Part shown: in pieces, positions 55,061 to 64,000 of the stretch
Numbering within the stretch: the stretch's first letter is position 1
Layout of the letters: every line of letters starts with the position of its first letter
DNA from: J054 sp964613615
GTDB lineage: Bacteria; Pseudomonadota; Gammaproteobacteria; Steroidobacterales; GCA-2729495
Direction: 5' to 3'
DNA: 64,000 bases
Assembly (NCBI GenBank): GCA_964613615.1
Contig: CAZTIB010000079.1
Coordinates: forward strand, 1-64,000
Made by a program: the position numbers and the translations under genes
Notes under the pieces: model-generated
The model's input: only the letters and a program-made list of their open reading frames with translations
Told to the model about the DNA's origin: nothing
The model's database searches: none

Positions 55061-56500
55061 TTGGCGGGACAGAAGTGCGCTCTGATCGTCGATGACTCCA
55101 AGACTGCGCGCCAGGTGCTGCGCAAGCTCCTGACTGCGCATCAGCTGCGCGTGGAAACCTCGGAGTCTGCCGAGGATGCGCTGGCCTATCTCAGCACCGC
55201 GCGTCCGGATGTGATCTTCATGGATCACATGATGCCGGGGATGGACGGCTTCCAGGCCGTCCGCGCGATCAAGGACAACCCGGCCACCGCCACGATTCCC
55301 ATCATGATGTATACGTCGCAGGCCGGCGAACTGTATGTGGGCCAGGCGCGGGCGCTGGGCGCGGTGGGCGTGCTGCCAAAGCAGATTAAGCCGGTCGAAG
55401 TCACTGAAATACTGCAGTCGCTGCACCTGATTGGCGCTGACGGCGTCGAGGCGGAGCGGGAGCCGGAGGCCACAGGCGAAACCACCGCACCACCGGGACG
55501 CCGTGAGCGGACCCTTGCGGATGTCAGTGAAAAAATAGAAGTGGCCGACTGGTCCGAGCTGCACGACTGGCTGACAGAGATGCTTCACCAGCACAGCGAG
55601 ACCTTGAAGCAGGACTTCGAGACCAGCATGCGCCGCCTGCTCGACGAACCCGGTCACAACGGTGCTGAACGCCGCAGCAACGTCCAGGACCGCCGGCAGG
55701 GTCCGGCCGATCGCCGGCTGCCGCAGGCCGACGGGCAGACAGAACCGGACGATGCGTCAGCCGAACAGGCCGCGGCGGTTCCCGGCGCCGTAGCAGCAGC
55801 CGAACCGCGCCGCGCGGTGTCAATTGCTGGTGTTGTTGGGCTCGGCCTGCTCGCCGCCGCCCTGCTGGCACTGCAAGTCGACACGCGACGCGAACTGCGC
55901 GACGCCACCACCCGCAACAGTGAGCTGAGCGCGGCGCTGGAATGGCAGCGCACCGACCGAGACCGGGCCGGCGCCGGCAATGACTGGACCACCGCTGCGG
56001 ACAGCCGGGACCGCTACCTCGACTTCCTGACGGCGGTGGAGTGGACTGTCAACCAGGCGGGCCGGATCGAAATGGGGGCAGTTCCGCTGGACGACGACCG
56101 CGTCGACTGGCTGGACGGGCTGGTTACCCAGCTGCGCGCCATCGGTTTTTCCGGCCTCGTGCAAATTGACACGCACGTTGGCGAGTTTTGCCAGGTCGCA
56201 GACGGACTGGGCGGCTTCATGCTGGCGCCATCAGAGCTGGCCATCCTGGACTGCGAGCGCCTGGGAATAAACGCCGACGAGGCCTTGAGACTTTCCACGA
56301 AACAGTCGGTGCGTTTCGCCAACTATGTGGCGGCGCTGCAGAACGATCCCCGCAACCTGATAAGAGTTGAGATCAACGCTTTCGGAATTTCTGCACCCCT
56401 TGCAGCCTACCCGCCAGGATTGGCCGGGGTACTTGCCGGCGACTGGAATCGCGTTGCCAGGGAGAACAACCGGGTGCAGGTGGCCCTGCTCCCGGATTGA
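55061..56500 (+). CDS. Receiver-domain protein with a transmembrane helix and unknown C-terminal domain
   Basis: 479 residues. Residues 4-120 are a CheY-like receiver: VDDSKTAR, phospho-acceptor Asp55 in FMDHMMPGMDGF and a lysine in LPKQIKP. Then a variable acidic/basic linker (about 130-240), one transmembrane segment near 247-268 (AGVVGLGLLAAALLAL) and a C-terminal domain of about 190 residues with no family I recognise. The TTG at 55061 is the likely start; GGGAGAG precedes it and the receiver starts at once. A receiver in the cytoplasm tied to a periplasmic domain is unusual. No kinase is adjacent. Confidence 0.8.
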   Translation: MAGQKCALIVDDSKTARQVLRKLLTAHQLRVETSESAEDALAYLSTARPDVIFMDHMMPGMDGFQAVRAIKDNPATATIPIMMYTSQAGELYVGQARALGAVGVLPKQIKPVEVTEILQSLHLIGADGVEAEREPEATGETTAPPGRRERTLADVSEKIEVADWSELHDWLTEMLHQHSETLKQDFETSMRRLLDEPGHNGAERRSNVQDRRQGPADRRLPQADGQTEPDDASAEQAAAVPGAVAAAEPRRAVSIAGVVGLGLLAAALLALQVDTRRELRDATTRNSELSAALEWQRTDRDRAGAGNDWTTAADSRDRYLDFLTAVEWTVNQAGRIEMGAVPLDDDRVDWLDGLVTQLRAIGFSGLVQIDTHVGEFCQVADGLGGFMLAPSELAILDCERLGINADEALRLSTKQSVRFANYVAALQNDPRNLIRVEINAFGISAPLAAYPPGLAGVLAGDWNRVARENNRVQVALLPD

Positions 56501-56534
56501 TCGCAGCAGGCCAGCCAGCCGAGGTGACGAAGGT

Positions 56535-59294
56535 CTAACCCCCGGGCTGATTTCCAGACCGGGCGAAATACTCGTTCACGGGCCCCGCCTGGGCTTTCTC
56601 TAGCGCCGCGCAAAGCTGCGCGGTTTCCACCGCCTGGTTCAGACGCCGGGGACTCACCGGGTAGTCAGCCTTGATGCCGTCGAACAACGCCCGCAGCGTG
56701 TCAGCGTCCTCCTGCGAGCAGAGTCCGCGGCTGAGATAGAGCGGTAACTCCCGGCGGACGCGCCGGGTTGCGGCGGCCATGAACTCAGGCAACATCGACT
56801 GGATCCACGGCCAGTTCTCAGCACGACTGCCCGGGTTCATCAGGAACGCAGCCCAGGTCTGAAATTCATTGCCACGCAGGTCGCCACTGAGGGCGAAGGC
56901 CCTGGCCAGTTCGAGGCTTTGCCGCTGGCTCGCGTAGGCCAGGGCCGTGACGGCCGCCTGGCGTATCCGCGCATCGCCGCTGTTACGGATGTACGCGATC
57001 AGGAATTCCATGAACGCGCGGCCTCCGGTCTGCACCGCTACCGTCAGCGCTGTTGGCAACAGGTCCGGGTCCAGCGCCGCCGCATCCGGGGCCGTGCCAT
57101 CGGGATAACCAACGAATCGAAACGCCGCGTCCCGCAATTGATTGCGAGTGTCTGCGTCCTCCAGCCAGAGCGCCATTAACCCGGTCAGTGTCGCCTTGAG
57201 CAGCGTGGCATCAGACGCCGACAAGGCGCCGTCGCCTGACAGCACCGCCTCCAGCCGCGGGCCGAAGGCAGCGATGCCAAAACGGTTGGCTGCCTGCCGC
57301 TGGTCCGCATCAACCAGGGCGTCCAGCATTTGCTGGTAAGCCTTCACCGCAGCTGTCACGGGATAGCGTTCCGGCGCCTGGGCGATCGTCGGCAGCTGAT
57401 CCAGCAGCACACCCGGCGGCAACTGCCCGGCATTGACGCCCGCGATGATGCTGTCCACGTAAGCGAGCCGCTCCCCGCCGTCGAGCCCGTCGAAGAATGC
57501 GGGCGCGAGGGTCTCCATACCGCCCCGAAGCAGCCAGCGATAGTAGCCGGCGCCGCCGGCGTTCGGCACGATCCATTCCGGACAGGCCATATCGGGCAGC
57601 GTGAATGCCTGCTTGGGCGCTTTCAGCAACAGGCAGTGCTCCTGCCTGCCACCGTCGACACTGAAGCCAAGGCAAACCGGCAGCTGCCAGGCAAGGTTGC
57701 GATTGCCGGCAGAACCCGCGGGCAAATAGCGGGTCTGCGCGAGTTCCAGTTCGACACCCTGGTCCGAGCAACGGCTGCTGAGCTCGACATAGGGCAAACC
57801 GGGCTGAAACAGGAACGACTCAAAGGGCTTGCGCACCGCCATCCCTGGGCCGGCCGCGGACTCCAGGGAATCCATCAGGTCGTAGACCGTCGCCGAGCCA
57901 AATTCGAACCGGCGCATGTGGGCCTGGATGCCCGCCTGGAAAGTGTCGGCCCCCAGGTAGCGCTCGAACATCTGCAGCACCGCTGCACCCTTCTGATAGG
58001 TAATGGCGTCGAACGCGCTGACGATTTCGTCATAGCTTTCCACGGGCTCTCGTATCTGGCGAGCGCTGACCAGGCTATCGGCCGCCATTGCCCGCAGTGC
58101 CTGCGACTGTACCGACTGCTGATAACGCAACTCCGGCCGCCAGCTTTGTGCCGTCCTGGCCTGGATCCAGGACGCAAAAGCCTCGTTCAACCAGATGTCG
58201 TCCCACCAGGGCATGGTGACGAGGTTGCCGAACCACTGGTGACCCAGCTCATGGGCATGAATCAAACCGAAGTAACGTCGCTGACTGACCGGTGACGTGT
58301 CGTCGAACAACAGCAGGGACTCGCGATAGGTGATCAGTCCCGCATTCTCCATCGCGCCGCCGGCAAAGTCGGGGACCGCCACGATATCGAGCTTGTCGAA
58401 GGGATAGGCCCGACCGAAATAGCCCTCGAGATCGGTAACAATCGCCGCCGTGTTCGCCAGCGCGTACTCCAGGCGTTCACCCTGGTTACGCGCGGCCACG
58501 CCGCGTAGCGGCAACGGGGTCTCCCGAAACTCGTTCGCGGGCACCGGCGCATATTCGACAACGTCCAGCGGACCCACGGCAAAGGCGACCAGGTAGGTCG
58601 GCAAGGGTTCCGTCGTGGCGTACCGAAGCCGCTGCATCTCGTCCGGCAGCGATTCGGTGTCGATGACGCGGGTATTGCTCAATGCCCGGTATGCCGCGCG
58701 TGTCGTCACGCTGATAGAGAACGGTGTCTTGTGCATTGGCTCATCGAAACCCGGAAAAGCCTTGCGGGCGAAGGTACTTTCGAACTGCGTGAACGCGTAC
58801 GCGTCCGCACCCACATCCACCCGGTACAGCCCGAGCAAACCGCTGTCGAAGTCCGCGTCGTAGACCACTTCCAGGATGGCTGAGCCAGGCGCCAGTTCAT
58901 CGGCAAGGGCCACCCATGCGACGCCGTCTTTACCCACTTCAGTGTAGGTGCCGGCGACAGGCTCACCGCCCGCCGGCGTGACAGTCAGTTCGAGCACCCG
59001 CAGATCCCGGCCGTGGATCCAGAAACCCGTTAACGGGGCCGCAACGCTAAGGTCGATCTCCACCCGGCCGCTGAAGGCCGGCTGATCGGGGACGATCATC
59101 AGGTCCAGGCGATAGGCCCGCGGCACGACGTCGGCGGGGAGCCTGGCCTGCGGCCAGTCCGTCGGGGCTGCCGGCAAAAGCTCGGCCGGCTCGCCGACAC
59201 CAGGCAGGCAAACCATCAAGGCCAGGGCCATCGGCAGTAAACGGGGCAGGATTTTCACAGGCGTTCCTTGTGTCGCGGCAACATAATCGTTCAT
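56535..59294 (-). CDS. Exported M1-family zinc aminopeptidase
   Basis: 919 residues. The N-terminal hydrophobic segment (LLPMALALMVCLPGVG) is a signal peptide. GGAMEN at 312-317, the zinc motif HELGH at 348-352 and third ligand Glu371 in WLNEAFASW give a complete active site; the C-terminal half is the helical ERAP/PepN-like domain. The start at 59294 is preferred over 59330, 12 codons upstream. It removes N-terminal residues from peptides in the periplasm or outside. Alone on the - strand, divergent from the prkA operon. Confidence 0.92.
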   Translation of the reverse strand: MNDYVAATQGTPVKILPRLLPMALALMVCLPGVGEPAELLPAAPTDWPQARLPADVVPRAYRLDLMIVPDQPAFSGRVEIDLSVAAPLTGFWIHGRDLRVLELTVTPAGGEPVAGTYTEVGKDGVAWVALADELAPGSAILEVVYDADFDSGLLGLYRVDVGADAYAFTQFESTFARKAFPGFDEPMHKTPFSISVTTRAAYRALSNTRVIDTESLPDEMQRLRYATTEPLPTYLVAFAVGPLDVVEYAPVPANEFRETPLPLRGVAARNQGERLEYALANTAAIVTDLEGYFGRAYPFDKLDIVAVPDFAGGAMENAGLITYRESLLLFDDTSPVSQRRYFGLIHAHELGHQWFGNLVTMPWWDDIWLNEAFASWIQARTAQSWRPELRYQQSVQSQALRAMAADSLVSARQIREPVESYDEIVSAFDAITYQKGAAVLQMFERYLGADTFQAGIQAHMRRFEFGSATVYDLMDSLESAAGPGMAVRKPFESFLFQPGLPYVELSSRCSDQGVELELAQTRYLPAGSAGNRNLAWQLPVCLGFSVDGGRQEHCLLLKAPKQAFTLPDMACPEWIVPNAGGAGYYRWLLRGGMETLAPAFFDGLDGGERLAYVDSIIAGVNAGQLPPGVLLDQLPTIAQAPERYPVTAAVKAYQQMLDALVDADQRQAANRFGIAAFGPRLEAVLSGDGALSASDATLLKATLTGLMALWLEDADTRNQLRDAAFRFVGYPDGTAPDAAALDPDLLPTALTVAVQTGGRAFMEFLIAYIRNSGDARIRQAAVTALAYASQRQSLELARAFALSGDLRGNEFQTWAAFLMNPGSRAENWPWIQSMLPEFMAAATRRVRRELPLYLSRGLCSQEDADTLRALFDGIKADYPVSPRRLNQAVETAQLCAALEKAQAGPVNEYFARSGNQPGG

Positions 59295-59708
59295 GGCCTT
59301 GTAATCCTCGGCACACGAGAATCTTTTCACATCACCGGGACAAGCTTAGCCCAACGCCACCGCCATATTAGTCGTAGGCCCCAGAAACGCTGGAGATTCA
59401 GGCGACTGGCGGTCGTTGCACTGCGACATGGCCGGCCGGGGGGCCTTCAGCACAGGCGCGGTCACAGCCAGAAATACGGACGGAATCGCGGTTGTGCAGA
59501 GGCGGCTTATGTAATAAAAGATACTGAGATTGTGATGGCGGTCACGGCAAGGATTGGGTCAAAGGCAGAACCTGATTCCGTGCTTGAAGCCAGCACCGCG
59601 ACCAGCGCCAGATACATTTTTCAAGGAGGACAGAGGGCGAACTCGACGAAAGACTAACAACAAGAACAATCGGTACGAGTGACCTCCGAAGGCCATAGGA
59701 GAGCAGCT
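59295..59708. other. Divergent intergenic region before the prkA operon
   Basis: These 414 bp contain no convincing gene. It must hold both the M1 peptidase and prkA promoters, but I see no clear consensus. AGGAGAG just before 59709 is the prkA ribosome binding site. Confidence 0.5.
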
Positions 59709-61691
59709 ATGTTGACCGTACCCCAATCGGAGCACGCCGCCACCACGGTGGCAGATAGTTTCATCAGTGACTTGACGACATTTGCGTCAACTCACAAGGC
59801 GTCCCGATGGCGAGGCACATTCGGCGAGTTTCTCGAGAACGTTCTCCCGGCCAATCCGGGTTGCTACACGCGCAGCAGCCACCGCTACATGTATGACATG
59901 TTGTGCTGGTACCAGAAAGAAAAGCGCAGAACCCTGCACACCGTCAGAGAAGCCGGCAAGCTGCCGGTTCCCAAAGACCTCTTTATCGACGAACTCTACG
60001 GCATCGATTCTCCTCTCGATCGGGTCGTTGAATATTTCAAGGGCGCCAGCGCCGGCTCCGATGTGGGCCGCCGGCTGTTGCTGCTACTCGGCCCCCCGTC
60101 CGGCGGCAAGTCTTCGATGGTCATTCTGCTCAAGCGCGCACTCGAAGAATACAGCCATACGGAAGAAGGGGCCATTTACGCACTGGAAGGTTCGCCGCTG
60201 CACGAGTCGCCGTTGAACCTGATTCCCGCAAGCATGCGTGCCCAGTTTCGCGAAACCTACGGAGTCGACGTTGTCGGTGAACTGAGTCCGCACAGCCAGG
60301 CCCGGTTGGATGACGAATTCAAAGGCGACTTCATAAACTTCCCCGTCGAGCGCGTCTTCCTTTCAGAAGCGTCGCGCGTCGGTATCGGCACTTATGCCCC
60401 GCATGACCCGACCACAGCGGACATTGCCGACCTGGTGGGCTCAGTAGACCTGTCCAAGGTGGCGGAAGTTGGTGACGAAGGCGATCCGCGCGCCTGGTCC
60501 TGGTCCGGTGCCGTGTACGCAGCCAGCCGCGGCATGCTGGAGATGATTGAGATCCTGAAGGTCAAGCGGGAGTTCCTCTACCTGCTGCTGACGCTGACCC
60601 AGGAAAAGAACGTCAAGGTGTCGCGCTTCCCTCTCATCCACCTGGACGAGACGATCGTTGCCCATACGAACCTCGCAGAGTTCAACAAGTTCTTGCAGGA
60701 AAAGGAGAACGAGGCGCTGCTCGACCGCATGGTCATTATCCGGGTGCCATACACGCTCTGCTATGCGGACGAGGCGCGCATCTACAAGAAACTGGTGTCC
60801 CATGCGCCGGCTTTCCGTGACGTACATCTGGACCCCCACGTACTGAAGCTCGCAGCGGTCTTCGCCATCCTGACCCGGCTCGAGAAGCCGGAGCGGGAAG
60901 GCCTCGACCTGTCGAAAAAGCTGCGGCTGTTCGCCGGCGAAGACGCCGAAGGCTTCTCCCTCGCCGACGTGCCGAAATTGCACGCAGAGTCCCCGGACGA
61001 AGGCCTGTCGGGCGTGAGCCCGCGGTTCGTCATCAATTCCATCTCCAATGCGATTACGCGCAGCGATGCGGACAGCCTGACAAGTATGGAGATGCTGCTG
61101 GCGCTGAAGGATTCCATCGAGAGTGACGCGCGAATGGACAGCGCCAACAAGAAGCTCTGGGTCGACTTCCTGGTGATCGCCCGGAAAGACTTTTACAACC
61201 GCTGGGTCAAGGAAGATGTGCATCGGGCCCTGTTTGCTTCTTTCCAAGACGAAGCCCAGGAGCTGCTGGAGAAATACCTCGACGAGGTGGAAGCGGCCCT
61301 GGATAACCGCACCCTCACCGACCCGATAACCGGCGAGGATCGTGATGCGGACGAGCGTTTCCTGCGTTCTGTCGAAGACAAGATCAAGATTTCTGATTCC
61401 GGCAAGGAGTCGTTCCGCCAGGAAGTGGTGCGCAAGGCCATGGTGGCCTTCAAGGCCGGCGAAAAATTCACGCTGGACAGCCACAGCCGCTTGCACGAAG
61501 CCATCGAGCAATACTTGTTCGAAGAACGGCGCGACGTCTTGCGGCTGGTTACGTCAGCGGCCCGCCCGGACGGGGACGCCGAGCAGAAGATCTCCGCGGT
61601 GCAGGAACGGCTCGTCCATGAATACGGTTACGACCAGCACAGCGCCAAGGAGGCCCTCAGCTACGTGACGACGTTGCTGTCGCAAGAGTGA
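59709..61691 (+). CDS. prkA: PrkA-type serine protein kinase/AAA protein (YeaG)
   Basis: 660 residues. The AAA+ P-loop GPPSGGKS is at 128-135, followed by the PrkA-typical GAIYALEGSPLHESPLNLIP and HLDETIVAHTNLAEFNKFL; the C-terminal kinase-like domain ends in KIKISDSGKESFRQEVVRKAM. In enterobacteria the homologous operon is induced in stationary phase and nitrogen or acid stress. ATG 59709 has AGGAG upstream; the GTG at 59679 does not. First gene of the prkA-yeaH-spoVR operon. Confidence 0.95.
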   Translation: MLTVPQSEHAATTVADSFISDLTTFASTHKASRWRGTFGEFLENVLPANPGCYTRSSHRYMYDMLCWYQKEKRRTLHTVREAGKLPVPKDLFIDELYGIDSPLDRVVEYFKGASAGSDVGRRLLLLLGPPSGGKSSMVILLKRALEEYSHTEEGAIYALEGSPLHESPLNLIPASMRAQFRETYGVDVVGELSPHSQARLDDEFKGDFINFPVERVFLSEASRVGIGTYAPHDPTTADIADLVGSVDLSKVAEVGDEGDPRAWSWSGAVYAASRGMLEMIEILKVKREFLYLLLTLTQEKNVKVSRFPLIHLDETIVAHTNLAEFNKFLQEKENEALLDRMVIIRVPYTLCYADEARIYKKLVSHAPAFRDVHLDPHVLKLAAVFAILTRLEKPEREGLDLSKKLRLFAGEDAEGFSLADVPKLHAESPDEGLSGVSPRFVINSISNAITRSDADSLTSMEMLLALKDSIESDARMDSANKKLWVDFLVIARKDFYNRWVKEDVHRALFASFQDEAQELLEKYLDEVEAALDNRTLTDPITGEDRDADERFLRSVEDKIKISDSGKESFRQEVVRKAMVAFKAGEKFTLDSHSRLHEAIEQYLFEERRDVLRLVTSAARPDGDAEQKISAVQERLVHEYGYDQHSAKEALSYVTTLLSQE

Positions 61692-61714
61692 CGGGACGCC
61701 CGGAGAAACGACGC

Positions 61715-62890
61715 ATGAACCCAACGCCGTCTACCTTCTCCGCCTACGGCGGCGACACGGGACGCCAGTGGTACGACCTGTTCTCGCGCGGCGCCCGCGA
61801 CTGGTTGCGGCACAACGACAAGATTCGGGAAGCCGTCAAGGCCAAATTACCCGAGGTCATTTCGAACGCGGAGGTCATGGGCAGCGGCGATCGCACGGTC
61901 CAGATCCCGGTGCGCATCATGGAGCATTTCCGCTTCCGCCTGCGGCAGAACGCCAAGCAGCAGGGCGCCGGCCAGGGTGATGCGAAGCCCGGCGACAAAA
62001 TGGGCCAGAAGCAGCGCGGCCAGTCCGAGGGCGGCAAGGAGGGCGGCGGCGAAGGTGATGGCGGCTATCAGTTCGCTGTGGAACTCAAGGTTGACGACAT
62101 CATCGACTGGCTGTGGGAAGAGCTGAAGCTGCCGAATCTCGAAGCCAAGTCCGGCGGCGTGAAGGATGACGAATATGTGCGCGAGGGCTGGGACCGGCGC
62201 GGCGCCCGCTCCCGCCTCGATCGCCGGCGGTCGATGAAAGAAGCCATTAAGCGCCGCGCGGTGAACAGCGACGGCCCGGCGTTCATCGACGAAGACCTGC
62301 GCTTTCGCCAGCTCGCCCGGCGTCAGCAACCCGCCACGCAAGCGGTCGTTTTCTTTGCGATGGACGTGTCCTCCAGCATGCAGGTGCGCGACCGGCAACT
62401 CGCCAAAACCTTCTTTTTCTGGGTGATGCAAGGCCTGCGTCGCCAGTACCAGCAGATCGAAACGGTATTCGTCGCCCATACGGTGAAGGCCTGGGAATTC
62501 GAAGAAAGTGAGTTCTTCCAGGTCCGGGGGTCGGGCGGCACCGTCGCATCCACGGCATTCGACGTTGTGTCGCAAGCCATCCAAGACCGCTACGACCCGT
62601 CGCAGTACAACATCTACCTGTTCTATGCATCCGACGGCGAGAACTTCCGCGACGATCACGACAAGGCCGAAGGCCTGCTGCGCAGCCTGGGCGCGCAAAG
62701 CAGCTTCATGGGCTACATCGAAACACCGTCCTCCGAAGACCGCGCCCTGACTACAGAGACGGCCAAGATCTTTTCTGCAGTGACAGAGTCTGGCGCGCCG
62801 AGCGACAGCTATGCGCTGACAAGCAACGATTCCATCTGGAAGGCGATACGCGGCTTCTTCCAGGAACAGCTGGCTGGCGAAGCAGCCTGA
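61715..62890 (+). CDS. yeaH: YeaH/YhbH family protein (DUF444)
   Basis: 391 residues. The family core with RRSMKEAIKRRAV and a von Willebrand A-like domain is present: VFFAMDVSSSMQVRDRQLAK carries the DxSxS MIDAS motif. A linker of low complexity (GQGDAKPGDKMGQKQRGQ and more Gly/Lys/Glu) lies near residues 85-120. Substrate of or partner to PrkA. GGAG is 10 nt upstream of the ATG at 61715; the frame is 20 bp after prkA. Confidence 0.94.
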   Translation: MNPTPSTFSAYGGDTGRQWYDLFSRGARDWLRHNDKIREAVKAKLPEVISNAEVMGSGDRTVQIPVRIMEHFRFRLRQNAKQQGAGQGDAKPGDKMGQKQRGQSEGGKEGGGEGDGGYQFAVELKVDDIIDWLWEELKLPNLEAKSGGVKDDEYVREGWDRRGARSRLDRRRSMKEAIKRRAVNSDGPAFIDEDLRFRQLARRQQPATQAVVFFAMDVSSSMQVRDRQLAKTFFFWVMQGLRRQYQQIETVFVAHTVKAWEFEESEFFQVRGSGGTVASTAFDVVSQAIQDRYDPSQYNIYLFYASDGENFRDDHDKAEGLLRSLGAQSSFMGYIETPSSEDRALTTETAKIFSAVTESGAPSDSYALTSNDSIWKAIRGFFQEQLAGEAA

Positions 62891-62921
62891 GCCACCGTGC
62901 CACTAAGGTGAGGCAAACCCG

Positions 62922-64000
62922 ATGACCAGTACACTGGAAGACCGCCTCGTCAAGCTGGAAGTCCTGGGCCGCGACCAGGGCCTCGACTATTACCCGGTGA
63001 CTTTCGAAGAGGTGCCGGACAGCTTCATGATGGAGATTGCGGTGTACGGCTTGCCGGTGCGGATGCCGCACTGGTCTTTCGGCGTGCGTTACATCTACCA
63101 GCTAATCCAGCATCGGATGGGGCATTCACGGCTGTTCGAGGTGGTTTTTCCGGGCAATCCGGGCCAGGCCTACCTGGCCAAGAACAACAGCGTGCAGGAA
63201 AACACGCTGGTGACGGCCCACGTTCTTGGACATGCAGACTTCTCAAAGAACAACGAGCTGTTCCGCCGCAGCCAGAAGCAGCTTGGCTACAAGATCGTCG
63301 AGCTCGCGGCGAGCCACGCCCGGCGCATTGCGATGGCGATCGAAGAGCATGGCGAAGCGAAAGTGGAACGCGTGCTCGACGCAGCCCTGGCGCTGGAAAG
63401 TCACATCGATGTATTCAAGGGCGTGCGCCGGGGCTCACCGAAAGCCTCCGATGATGCCAAGCCCGCTACCTCTAAAGACCCGTTCAACGCGCGCTTTCAG
63501 GATCTGCCCGGCGAAGGTGACGACGCAGAAAACCCCGGGTCCATGAACGACGAGGCTTCGGCAACTGCTGCCGCTGAACGTGACCTGCTGTGGTTTCTCG
63601 CCCAGTCGGCGCCGGAAATGGAACCCTGGGAACGGGACATCTTTCTGGCCGTTCGCGAAGAGTCTTTCTATTTCTACCCGGTGTTTGCCTGCCAGATCAT
63701 GAACGAGGGCTGGGCTTCGTACTGGCATGCGCGCCTGCTGCGAGAGGCCGACTTTATCCCGCAGAGCGATTACCTGGATGCCATTAAAACGCATTCGGAT
63801 GTCGTCCGCCCCCATGCCGCAGACAAACAGGCTTCGCTGAACGTGAACCCCTATCACCTGGGTTTTTCCATGTGGGAGAAAATCATCGAGGAGCAAGGGC
63901 TGGAGAAGGCCTTTGAGATTCGCGCCCAGGACGACGATTTCAGTTTTATCAGGAACTACCTGACAGAAGATCTGGCAGAGGAGCTGAAGCTGTTCCGCTA
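62922..64000 (+). CDS. spoVR: SpoVR family protein, 3' end beyond window
   Basis: I read 359 residues before the right edge; the family is about 450-520. DYYPVTFEEVPDSFMMEIAVYG, MPHWSFGVRY and QENTLVTAHVLGHADFSKNN are diagnostic, as are ESFYFYPVFACQIMNEGWASYWH and NPYHLGFSMWEKI. No signal peptide. 31 bp after yeaH, same strand, completing the conserved trio. Spore-related name comes from Bacillus; in this group the operon belongs to stress or stationary-phase physiology. Confidence 0.95.
   Translation, partial: MTSTLEDRLVKLEVLGRDQGLDYYPVTFEEVPDSFMMEIAVYGLPVRMPHWSFGVRYIYQLIQHRMGHSRLFEVVFPGNPGQAYLAKNNSVQENTLVTAHVLGHADFSKNNELFRRSQKQLGYKIVELAASHARRIAMAIEEHGEAKVERVLDAALALESHIDVFKGVRRGSPKASDDAKPATSKDPFNARFQDLPGEGDDAENPGSMNDEASATAAAERDLLWFLAQSAPEMEPWERDIFLAVREESFYFYPVFACQIMNEGWASYWHARLLREADFIPQSDYLDAIKTHSDVVRPHAADKQASLNVNPYHLGFSMWEKIIEEQGLEKAFEIRAQDDDFSFIRNYLTEDLAEELKLFR

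Overview
This 64 kb window looks like chromosomal DNA of a GC-rich, free-living, probably marine or sediment gammaproteobacterium. The pointers are a DUF3461 protein, a prkA-yeaH-spoVR operon, VPxPA-type PEP-CTERM proteins, a GPH sugar symporter, a sulfatase and oxidative aromatic catabolism. The lineage is an inference; there is no rRNA or other strong marker here. I see no tRNA, rRNA, insertion sequence, prophage or CRISPR array. Both ends cut real genes: a GH3 glycosidase on the left and SpoVR on the right.

Layout. (1) 1-8.0 kb, glucan use: a cytoplasmic GH3 glycosidase diverges from a GPH sugar symporter across a perfect LacI-type operator. A near-copy of that operator precedes a tandem pair of PEP-CTERM proteins. 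Then come a DUF3461 protein, a frameshifted sugar-binding protein without permeases, and a lipoprotein GH16 (beta-glucanase type). (2) 8.2-15.0 kb, envelope and metal: cytochrome b561, a membrane-anchored LuxR-type regulator, an ABC ATPase/permease/adaptor trio, an exported 13-cysteine Csp1-type copper-storage protein, and an exported NAD(P)-binding protein. (3) 15.1-26.8 kb, catabolism: a three-subunit molybdenum hydroxylase of the 4-hydroxybenzoyl-CoA reductase type, an LLM flavin enzyme, a Tat-exported SDR and a UbiD decarboxylase on the + strand face an AhpD-like protein, a nitrilase-superfamily amidohydrolase and PrpE on the - strand.

(4) 26.8-33.9 kb holds the most original locus. Two paralogous exported proteins of unknown family share nine cysteines and bracket a very large di-haem cytochrome c peroxidase/MauG-type protein. 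Two of the three transcription starts carry a duplicated leader with the same 13-bp palindrome (TCCCAA-N-TTGGGA), each ending exactly 65 nt before the ATG. A MarR-family regulator lies just upstream, and an exported FKBP isomerase sits between the units on the other strand. I propose this as a redox or protein-maturation system, with the Cys-rich proteins as candidate partners of the peroxidase.

(5) 34.1-43.1 kb: a histone-H1-like protein divergent from a methyltransferase with a similar basic N-terminus, an MDR oxidoreductase, a Tat-exported amine oxidase, a c-type cytochrome, a helix-hairpin-helix protein, the complete AmmeMemoRadiSam trio and a host-attachment-type protein. (6) 43.2-54.9 kb: a sulfatase/beta-propeller operon, an aldehyde dehydrogenase, an exported CbiX-like protein coupled to an MFS carrier, and two Rieske oxygenases around a flavin monooxygenase. 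(7) 55-64 kb: a receiver-domain membrane fusion protein, an M1 aminopeptidase and the PrkA-YeaH-SpoVR operon.

All calls come from reading motifs and translations; no database search was run.
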